From Massospora cicadina (lineage: Eukaryota > Entomophthoromycota > Entomophthoromycetes > Entomophthorales > Entomophthoraceae), in contig JAKSZP010009484.1 in assembly GCA_022478985.1 (NCBI GenBank), forward strand, positions 49,825 through 113,824: 64,000 bases of DNA, written 5' to 3'. The notes below the pieces were generated by a model. It worked only from the letters and a program-made list of their open reading frames with translations. It searched no databases and was not told where the DNA came from. This document shows positions 56,682 through 64,000 of this stretch, in pieces (the stretch's first letter is position 1; each line of letters starts with the position of its first letter). A program made the translations under genes and the position numbers.

Positions 56682-58573
56682 CTGCTCAAACTCACTTTTG
56701 AGCAAATTTATAAAAAACAAGAGTTTAATTTACAACCACCATCTGACCACATCTATTTTCCAGTTAATGTCCTCAGATCCACCGCCTGCTGCTCCAGCGT
56801 GGGGCAGCAGTGCTCCACCTCCCAGCATTTTCTGCCCTGCAGGAAAATAAATTCGGATGGGCTCAAACAGTCTGCCAAACTCTACTGGCTATTTTATCCC
56901 CCACAGGACTTAATGCTCCCTCTGGCATGCATCCACCCCTCTTGCCCCCATCCTCTCACCCTACTCGGATCCAATATCCAATTTTGCCTCCATATCAAAT
57001 ATGGGTATTTATTCCCATATGCTGATAAGGCAATAATCAAAGTTGCCACTGCTGTATTTACACCAGCTGGTTTCATCAATTTCCACCCTTTTAAGGGCTA
57101 TTTTGATATTGGCTTCTAAATGGAGGAGGATGCTGCAGCAGTGGCCTCCACCCCCTAATATATAAAAACACCCCCATTCCTACCACCCAAACTCGCCTTC
57201 CAACAGACACCACAATGGTGGTGTCATTTGCAAATCTTCCCTCCCACCTCCTGCCCCAAATTTTATATGAACAGTTGGTGGCAGGGCTTTTGGCTTATGG
57301 GACACAACCCAACCTTGTCTTTGCTGTTCCTTCTGGTGCAGAGTGCCTTGCTGCACCTCACACCACTGCCACCATAATCCCCCACCATCCTGCCATTGCC
57401 CAACAAATTCCCCCTATGCTCATATTGCAGCAGCGCCTGAGCACTTTTTTTGGGCTTGGGTGGATAATGGTCACCAAATTTGTCCCCTCTGTTTGGGACT
57501 CAGCCATTCCAAAAAATCCTGCCCCTGAGCTACTTCCTCTGATGTGGGTCTGGAGCCACATTCAGTGGGTCCCAAATGGGGTATTTTGTTGCCCCCTCCC
57601 ACCCAACATTCTAATTTGATGGGCCAGAGTGAAAAATCAGCCCCTACCAAATCAACTACCCATATTCACTCATCCAAATCTGCCCCCACCAATCAGAGTC
57701 AGGCTTGGACTACCATTTGCTCCCAAGTTGCCCAGTTGACTCTTATCTACCCCAATTCTTCATCCACTATTCTTGTGAACCAAAATCCATAGGATCTACT
57801 GGCAAAAATTGACAAATCAGGTAAAGTTATCATGAGTGAACAAACTGGTCAACCTCTCAGCCAGTTCAATTATGGTCAGGCCAAATTTTTCCTTCCTGAT
57901 TTTGATGATAACCCACCTCCCAAATATTTTACTCTGCTACCCAATGCTGCCCCCTACCAAAGCAACCACCAGCTCACCTTAGCTGTGGTGGCATCACCCC
58001 ATTGCCCAAACCTATGCAAAGCAGTGGCCAAACTCCATGAAGGGCTGCCCACACTCTACTTTTCCCCAAATTTCCCTGAATCTCCATGCAGTGACATCTC
58101 AAAGTTATTTGACAATGCTGAAGCCACTATCATGCATGTCACTAAACTGGCAGAATTTAACTCATCTGCTAAATTTATCCACAAAAGTATCACCAATTTT
58201 GCCAAACTCCCTGAAGCCCGCATTCAAGCTGAATTTCATATCACAGAATTTGTTGAAGCAATATACCATGCTCAGCTTGATGAAGAGGTTAAAAACTCAT
58301 ACTACAATATCCTTCACCCCCACTATGTGGATGCCCCAACACCCTGGCTCTCCGCTTGGGTCCATTTTTCCAACCAAAATGACATGGCCACAACAGATTT
58401 GTCTAAGGACAAACTGCCTGACCCCCACTCACCCTCAGCCATGGTGGGTTAGTGGTTTCTGCTACCCACCTGGTTTGCAGTTTAATTTTATCTTTCCATT
58501 TGTTTTTGATCGTGTTTTAATTTTTGTGATTTCGGTAATGTCCTTCCCCTGGTCAGCGTACCTTGAATAAATA
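56682..58573 (+). mobile_element. LINE-B: ORF1-only LINE derivative with 15-bp TSD
   Basis: A 1.89-kb unit flanked by identical caaattaggcaggtt (56667-56681 and 58574-58588). It contains one long ORF1-type reading frame and a 3' UTR ending cccctggtcagcgtacct and gaataaata, homologous to the LINE-A end. There is no endonuclease or RT. Since its ends are defined by the duplication, the lack of ORF2 is a property of the inserted unit and not of later damage. Confidence 0.9.
56750..58452 (+). pseudogene. LINE-B ORF1-type protein with zinc knuckle and unique C-terminal region
   Basis: The N-terminal part (to about 57150) ends YFDIGF*MEEDAAAV, the block conserved in ORF1 of LINE-A and LINE-C, with a stop inside. 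A CX2CX4HX4C zinc knuckle, CPLCLGLSHSKKSC, is intact at 57481-57522. From there the frame to 58452 has only two stops (TGA 57526, TAG 57790). The last 206 codons from ATG 57832 are fully open (MSEQTGQPLSQFNYGQAKF, ending SPSAMVG) and show no known domain. The TGA follows CCC and may come from CGA by CpG loss. ORF1 proteins bind the LINE RNA; here the product may once have acted with RT supplied by LINE-A-type elements. Confidence 0.75.
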
Positions 58574-58612
58574 CAAATTAGGCAGGTTTTTAAAATATAT
58601 AAATCTAACATC

Positions 58613-59040
58613 CAGATACCCGTGCTTCACTATGGTATTTAGTTTATCAGAAGATAAGCTCACATTGTAGCCTATAGACTGTGCCAGCACTACTCTCGAG
58701 CCACTCGGGCTAACAGCTCCACTGTTGCCCTCGTGGCTGGTGAGCTGATTATCCTAACTACTTAATCTACTTAAACTCTAATACTGATTTTTGTTGAGTT
58801 TCAGGTGAGCAATTATTTATTTATTAGATAATATTTGCCAATTCTCACCCACTCGCCCAAATAGATTGAACCCATCAGGCTCGATAATTTCAGATTTGAT
58901 AAGATCTGCCAATTCTCAACCACTCACCCAAATAGATTGACCCTATCATATTCGAAGGTTTCAGATGTCAGTACATCAGTACGTCAGTGAATTTTTTTAT
59001 TAAGTAGATGACTATTATGAATATAAGATACCCAACAAAC
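58613..59040 (-). mobile_element. Helitron-like element, copy d (fragment)
   Basis: The minus strand ends accatagtgaagcacgggta followed by tctgg, a variant of the 3' hairpin and CTRR end seen in copies b and c. The interior has two units of the tctatttgggtgagtggttg type (58960-58850). The 5' end is not resolved. Confidence 0.45.
58700..58737. repeat. Imperfect hairpin, 16-17-bp arms
   Basis: gccactcgggctaacag and ctgttgccctcgtggc pair with two mismatches and one bulge around a 5-base loop. It lies inside Helitron-like copy d. Confidence 0.65.
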
Positions 59041-59532
59041 AGGGTTCAGCCCATATCACCTAATTTGAGAATTAATTTATTTATCTTTCACTATAGCTCT
59101 ATTCTCTTCTATGATTAAGTGCTTATATATCTTGTTAGGTTGCTATATATTAAGCTTTAATTCTCCCTAATCTCTATATTATCAATATTTTACTATTCGA
59201 GGCAGGCACTGTATTATTGATATAAACAATTACAAATAGCATGTATTTAGGCGGTATTAACACGTAAATTCAATAGGAGTAGTAAAAGTCACTTATATGA
59301 AGTCATTGTAGTATTATCTATTACCTCATCAAATTTCTATATCAACTTGTTTATTAATCGCAAAGTTTTGATTTAAATTTTAATTAGTATGATTGTAAGG
59401 ATTATCATTTGGATATTATGGTTTAAAATATAAACTTGAGGATTAATAAATTGCTTTTAAACTTCCCCTCTTTGTATCATTAAACTTTTTTCATGGATTA
59501 TATAAACTTATAGCATCAGAATTTGTAAACAC
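59041..59532. other. AT-rich intergenic stretch downstream of the secreted-protein gene
   Basis: No gene or repeat recognised. Confidence 0.45.
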
Positions 59533-59538
59533 TTTATT
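59533..59538 (-). terminator. Polyadenylation signal of the secreted-protein gene
   Basis: AATAAA on the minus strand, about 40 bases past the stop codon at 59577. Confidence 0.7.
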
Positions 59539-59576
59539 GATTCAAATAGCTTCTTTTCCAGAAAGAGCGATCTGAT

Positions 59577-59987
59577 TTAGCAAACAAATAAATTTTGATC
59601 AAAATTATTGCAACAATTGGCATCAACTTGGCTGACACTTTCGCTGTTACAAAATGCTGCCGCTCCAGTGTTGCAATTGTAACATTCATCGTGGAAGCAC
59701 TCTTGATTGTTACAACAGGCATTGTCAATGATGGTTGGTCCCCAACCACCCCACCCACCATAACCTCCGAATCCACAGTCACCAAATCCACCCCATCCAA
59801 AATCAGGACCACCATAGCCTCCAAAACCAGGGCCGCCACAACCTCCAAAACCAAATCCACGGCGGTGCAGAGCATATCTTGGATTTTGAATACTGTTACT
59901 CAAAGCTGGGCCAGCAGGCTTTGGATTGGAAGGCGCCGATGCCACCAAAGCTGTAAAAGAGGCAATAATGAGATGTACGTAATTCAT
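59577..59987 (-). CDS. Small secreted Gly-rich, Cys-rich protein (intact, 136 residues)
   Basis: The only intact host-type protein gene seen. Residues 1-18 (MNYVHLIIASFTALVASA) form a classical signal peptide. A propeptide-like stretch follows, ending in the dibasic pair of YALHRRGFGFGG (about residues 42-44), a likely Kex2-type cleavage site. Residues 45-85 are Gly/Tyr/Trp/Phe-rich (GYGGPDFGWGGFGDCGFGGY). The C-terminal 50 residues carry nine cysteines (ACCNNQECFHDECYNC and later DANCCNNF, ending FVC), eleven in total, probably disulphide-bonded outside the cell. A TATA box lies 50 bp upstream of the ATG and AATAAA about 40 bp after the TAA. I recognise no named family; structural wall protein or secreted effector-like protein are guesses. 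Confidence 0.85.
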   Translation of the reverse strand: MNYVHLIIASFTALVASAPSNPKPAGPALSNSIQNPRYALHRRGFGFGGCGGPGFGGYGGPDFGWGGFGDCGFGGYGGWGGWGPTIIDNACCNNQECFHDECYNCNTGAAAFCNSESVSQVDANCCNNFDQNLFVC

Positions 59988-60036
59988 ATTTGAGAATACC
60001 AGATATTGAATGGTGTACTATTATGAATTTCCATCT

Positions 60037-60044
60037 TTATATAC
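60037..60044 (-). promoter_or_regulatory. TATA box of the secreted-protein gene
   Basis: TATATAAA on the minus strand, 50 bases upstream of the start codon at 59987, leaving a short 5' leader. Confidence 0.7.
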
Positions 60045-60165
60045 CTTATTTTATTTTCTAAACTAATCTGAAGCTGATTTTAACCACCATATGATCTAAG
60101 TTAATGTTGATTTCAACATCTTTCTATAATCTAAGCATAATATTAAAATATTACAAGGCTTATTA

Positions 60166-60372
60166 CAGTAAAGCCTGCCTAGAATGGAATGCGATAGTTT
60201 ATGTTTTTTTTCGTTTTTAAGTTTCTTATTGTAAATTATTCCTTCATTGTAATTCTGTGATCATATTTTTGTAATGTATTTTGTTTTATTAAACCACTAC
60301 TCTTTGTAAGATGAAAACTATAAAATGAAAGTTATCCGGACGATCATGTTCTGTTTTAGGCAGGCTTTACTA
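60166..60372. mobile_element. Tc1/mariner-like MITE, 207 bp
   Basis: Terminal inverted repeats cagtaaagcctgcctagaa (left) and, inverted on the right, tagtaaagcctgcctaaaa pair at 17 of 19 positions. A TA dinucleotide precedes the left end; the right flank reads tg, a possible worn TA. The ends beginning CAGT and the TA target fit the Tc1/mariner/pogo superfamily. The interior is AT-rich and non-coding. Confidence 0.75.
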
Positions 60373-60603
60373 TGCTTGGGTAACACTCCCTTTAATAATC
60401 AACTCTTATATAACATTGAATTTAATCTTTAGCAATTTTAATAGTTGATATTTGATCAGGTTATAAAAAATCAAGTTCAATATAAGCAATTTATATTCTG
60501 ATCAAAAAAATCAATCTAAATTAGTTTTTTTAAAACTTACAATGATAAATTCATCATCAAGGCAAAAATAAGGTGATATAATAGTTGGAATGTGTCATCT
60601 TTT

Positions 60604-60621
60604 TTAGTACTGGGTTTTATA
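60604..60621 (-). mobile_element. 18-bp micro-insertion (copy 5) with 16-bp TSD
   Basis: gaatgtgtcatctttt occurs at 60588-60603 and 60622-60637; between them ttagtactgggttttata carries the common tagtact core. Confidence 0.82.
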
Positions 60622-60639
60622 GAATGTGTCATCTTTTGT

Positions 60640-61194
60640 ACAAGCAAACGATTGTCAAGATGTACCATTTTACTAAACATCAGTCAAATCATATTAGTTT
60701 AGGATGGTAATTTAGTACATTGTTCCCATACAGTAATATGTGTCAATGTATTTTAACTATAAATAGTAGCTGCTCTATAGAAACTAATGAAAAATTTCTT
60801 TTGGATTTATAGCTTTCGCTAATATGTAAAGTACAAAATATAACTACTAAGAACAAACCATTATAATTTTTGATTTTTTTATTATACTTTTACCATGCTT
60901 AGTAGTATTATTAAATTAAAGTAGCTATAAACCAGCAGGGAAATCAAGCTTTAGTAAAATTTGATCATATCTTTATATCATTACTAGATGACAGAAATTT
61001 TAGATTTACTAATTAAAAGGATATAACTATGTTTCAGAAAAAATATATATCCACTACCTTCTTTATATTGTCTTATTAAAATTTTAATTAATACATCAAT
61101 AATTTTTTAAATAGCAACATTGAGTTTCTATGTTTATATTAGCACTTGACATTAGCTTGAAAGATTTTATAAATTAAAAATATGCTTTAGTATT
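60640..61194. other. AT-rich stretch
   Basis: Nothing recognisable on either strand. Confidence 0.4.
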
Positions 61195-61378
61195 AGCTTT
61201 TCTTTCCCATTGCAATCACTAATTGTGACTGATTCAGTTCAAGATAGTTAAAGTTTGATAATCTGCACAGGGAGATGAGTACATATATAATGACAGGTAA
61301 TGGTTGGACAAGCATGGTGAAAAGGAAAAGGGTTGGTGTTTGTGCCATTAAAAGTTAGAAAATGCCCTGAAGACACCA

Positions 61379-62169
61379 GTGGTACTGACAAAGATAAAAA
61401 CCTATGGTGAGTGTTTTGCTAAAAATTTTGGAATGGCAAGCAAAGTGCAACCAGTATGTCAAAACTCCACACTCTCAGCCACTATCATCAGTGAAATTTG
61501 GGGTCCAAGTTTTCCTGGATATAAATTTAACAGCTTTTTGGGAGAAGTCTGCAATGATGTACACATCCACTTCCCAGAAGTTGTGTATGTAGCACAGCAC
61601 TTGATGACTCATGGATGGTTGGACATCAGGTTTGAGACAGTGCAAGAAGTGGATGCTGCTGCACAGATTCACATGTTGGTCAATCTCCCATATAATCAAT
61701 GGGTGGTCAAAACCAAGCTCACACACTGGAAAAAATCAAACAAAGTATTTTTCACTTTTTATTTTCTTTCCATAACTATTAGATGTGAAGACCTCAAGAG
61801 CCATCTCCAAGCAAGACTCTAAAATTATGAGTAATTTGCTCTTTTAAAATGCAAAAATTCTTGCTTATGCCTGACCTTAGCATGGGTAAGTCTATCATGG
61901 TGATCACCCCATTCTCAGGGATAGCTAAATATTTGACTCAGATTCCACACTCACTACTCTCATCATTGATAGCAACAAACTCAACCGTTTTGTTTATGGT
62001 TGACAGAGCACCACCCATATTCACTAGTTGTCATATGTTTGGCCACAAGTTACACACTTTACTCATCAGAGAGGGAATTATTATGAATGAGGCTTACTTG
62101 GAAGCATTGGAAGCTAGCCACTGTGATCCCACATCTAACTCTAATGTCAACTTTCCATGGTGTGACTAG
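61379..62169 (+). pseudogene. LINE-C ORF1 (broken)
   Basis: Frame 61379-61822 (147 codons) includes WLDIRFETVQEVDAAAQIHM, the ORF1 block also found in LINE-A and LINE-B. After one frame change, 61849-62169 reads GKSIMVITPFSGIAKYLTQI and a zinc-knuckle relic (DRAPPIFTSCHMFGHKLHTL) in which two Cys are lost. Compared with LINE-A the order and spacing are the same. This is the best-preserved N-terminal half of ORF1 in the window. Confidence 0.78.
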
Positions 62170-62700
62170 GGGTGTTAGATCCAGGTAAAACCTGTGTCCC
62201 CACAAGAATGCAAAAAAGCCTAACAGCAACGCCAAATACAAGCTAAGGCAGCAACCACAATGGCCTCCGCCATCCCCCTGCCCAGACTCAGGCTGACCAG
62301 GCTGTATTTTCTGCTTTGGTGGAATCCTAAATCCCCACCCTCAGATTGGGTAGCCCAGCCCTTGTACCCACAAAATGCGCTTGGTACACACCTGCAGGAT
62401 TCCTGCATACCATATGCAAGCAGATTTTCCAACCCTTAATTAGGTGGGTTTTTTGGGGAAGAATTGCTGGATAATCTTGATGGTGCACCACAAATCCCCA
62501 GTAGCTCAAAAATTGTAAAGATAAAAAATCTAAACAAACAACCAAAACCATGACTAAAGCCGTCCTCAAAGATGATACCTATATGCCTGGCAATACTTAC
62601 TCCTCAAACATTCACCTACAAAAAGCAAAGGCTGAGCTTGCGTGGCAACACAGAGTGGCAGGGCCTGAGGGGCCCTCCTCTCACTCCTAAGGAGTGATGG

Positions 62701-63115
62701 GGGTATCCTTCATAATAGGGATGCTAAACATTGTTGGACTCAAGGCCTCTCCATCCTGGGATAAGAAACTGTGTTTTCTTGGAAAATAATTTACCTGTGG
62801 ACATCCTGGCAATTCAGGAAATCCACTGTCTGCAAGGTGTCAAGAAAACTGGGAAACCATGCTTCTCCCCTCCCAATACTTTTGGTTGCTGCACTGTTGT
62901 TGGGATTTTTGCCCATATTCCCAGCCTGCTAGATTACCTGGTATTGCTAGGGGAAAAATTCCCTAAGGAAAATTGAATTAGAAATCGGTTGACCCAAATT
63001 TCAGAGGAACTACCTTTGGGGGATTTTAGGATATTTGTCTGGTCGTATCCATCGGGGATTGATCTGGATGAATACTTAATATCTCATTGGGTGGAGCGGC
63101 TGACGAAATAAGGAC
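62701..63115 (+). pseudogene. LINE-C endonuclease N-terminal part (broken)
   Basis: Reads GMLNIVGLKASPSWDKK then LPVDILAIQEIHC across two frames; QEIHC holds the Glu equivalent of APE-type endonucleases. Near 63010-63030 LPLGDF gives the second conserved block. Frameshifts interrupt it and the domain is incomplete. Confidence 0.65.
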
Positions 63116-64000
63116 ATCTAATAGTAATTAACTACCAGGTGTACCAATTGGGATCAGTCAGGTTTCATCACCAACTGATTGGGAATGTTTAATGTGTTGC
63201 AAGGCGAGTGATGCCGCCTGCAACTAGCAAATTGATTGGTTAGTGAAGTGACCTGCCATAATGGGTAAAAAGTCCCATTATCTAAGCATGTCGCTAGCCA
63301 ATTATGGATGATTTGCTTGGATTGAGAGGAAAATGTTAAGGATACATTTCCAACTCTTTCCATTTGAGGTCTCAAGGATGTCTAACATCAGAATCCTAGT
63401 CAGGATGGGGAAAATCATCGCTGCCAAGACAAGGAAGGGTGATTCAATGGCAATGGCTGCCATTTTATCAAAGAGGTGTCAACTGAGGGTTAGACAGCCG
63501 AATCCCCTATAAATTCCCTAGAATTCACTATAATAAAACACACACACATTGACACACATTTACAGTCAGATAAGAGTTAATAAAGAATGTTATTAGTTTG
63601 ACTGTAGATTCAGTAATAGTTAGACTATTAGCATCTAGCATGAATATTCCATCTCAAGGATATTATTGCAGAAGGCAATAATTGGTAGACTCTCAGAGAA
63701 GAGTAGAGATCCAAGTGGGGATTTAGAGATGAAGGGAACCACAGCTAAGGGATTGCTGCCGACTATGTGTTGGGCTGAAGGAGACTGTCATCAGAGGATC
63801 TTAACAAAGATTGAGTGGACAGGATTATAGGGAATAAATCCCTAAGGGTGCAATATTCAGTATTATCAGAAATACCAGCTGAAGCGTTAGGCCTGAAGAT
63901 AATTCTAACTCGACTATGGATAATAGTTGTCATACTATTATCAGATTATATATATTCTTACAACGCGAGGTGCACAAGGAAACTGAACCTGTGCAGTAGA
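63116..64000. other. Unclassified sequence, perhaps part of an LTR
   Basis: cccctataaattccc (near 63510) resembles a core promoter and two AATAAA-like stretches follow, a layout seen in LTRs. No paired copy or TSD is inside the window. No gene recognised. Confidence 0.3.

Larger units (their letters stand above)
61195..63115 (+). mobile_element. LINE-C: 5' part of a LINE, truncated in the endonuclease
   Basis: It starts gcttttctttccca, matching the 5' end of LINE-A (tttttctttccca), and carries ORF1 and the first part of ORF2. RT and the 3' end are absent. The 3' side is lost, unlike the usual 5' truncation, so a later deletion or rearrangement near 63115 is likely. Right boundary approximate. 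Confidence 0.75.

Noticed and set aside
57159..57167. TATA-like box upstream of the ATG at 57215 in LINE-B
   Set aside because: It lies inside the conserved ORF1 region shared with LINE-A and LINE-C, so a chance AT-rich match is more likely than an internal promoter.
59595..59993. 132-codon plus-strand ORF over the secreted-protein gene
   Set aside because: Thr/Ser/Lys-rich antisense shadow of the Gly-rich minus-strand gene, which alone has a signal peptide, TATA box and polyadenylation signal.
3322..60620. Similarity of the micro-insertion core (tagtact then gatgg) to the internal promoter region of eukaryotic 5S rRNA
   Set aside because: Only about a dozen bases agree and the longest copy (3293-3338) does not continue the 5S sequence; probably chance.
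1..64000. CRISPR arrays, operons, bacterial ribosome binding sites
   Set aside because: No regularly spaced short repeats with unique spacers and no prokaryotic gene organisation; the content is eukaryotic.

Overview
The window is eukaryotic and almost entirely transposable elements. It holds nuclear-type LTR retrotransposons, LINEs, tRNA-derived SINEs, Helitron-like termini and one nuclear tRNA-Ala gene, and no operons or bacterial signals. A large, repeat-rich fungal genome fits best: there is a chromovirus, and a single-exon secreted protein with a Kex2-like dibasic site. This is inference, because no decisive marker gene is present. Nearly every retroelement ORF is broken, and paired LTRs differ mainly at CpG sites, which points to DNA methylation of repeats.

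Layout. 1-4204: two Ty3/gypsy copies arranged head to tail (Ty3-1 family, + strand); the second lacks gag and protease. 5047-11010: complete chromodomain Ty3 element (Ty3-2, - strand) with a perfect 5-bp target duplication (TSD). 13081-13835 and about 32571-33546: a diverged repeat pair (R1), perhaps the LTRs of an old element (Ty3-6) split by later insertions. 13852-19127: LINE-A with both ends and a 16-bp TSD. 21889-30969: Ty3-3 (- strand, about 880-bp LTRs), carrying a foreign 1.3-kb insert in the opposite orientation. 34584-49614: old Ty3-4 (+ strand), split by the complete Ty3-5 (37318-44664, - strand, TSD gcctc) and by a SINE with a perfect 17-bp TSD. 51258-52145: solo LTR of the Ty3-3 family. 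52146-54223: degenerate repeats. 54224-59040: Helitron-like sequences around a tRNA-Ala gene, with two SINEs and LINE-B, an ORF1-only LINE, inserted among them. 59577-59987: the only intact host-type protein gene, a secreted Gly/Cys-rich protein. 60166-60372: a Tc1/mariner-like MITE. 61195-63115: LINE-C, truncated in its endonuclease. The end of the window is unclassified.

Two observations stand out. Five tiny insertions (17-46 bp) share the same A-tailed terminus and each is flanked by its own 13-16-bp TSD, as if extremely short cDNAs of one element were inserted by target-primed reverse transcription. Two SINE types and two LINEs share the same 3' tail, which identifies a LINE/SINE partnership; LINE-B retains only ORF1 yet was inserted as a complete unit. 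I could not run alignments or searches, so family assignments rest on visible motifs.
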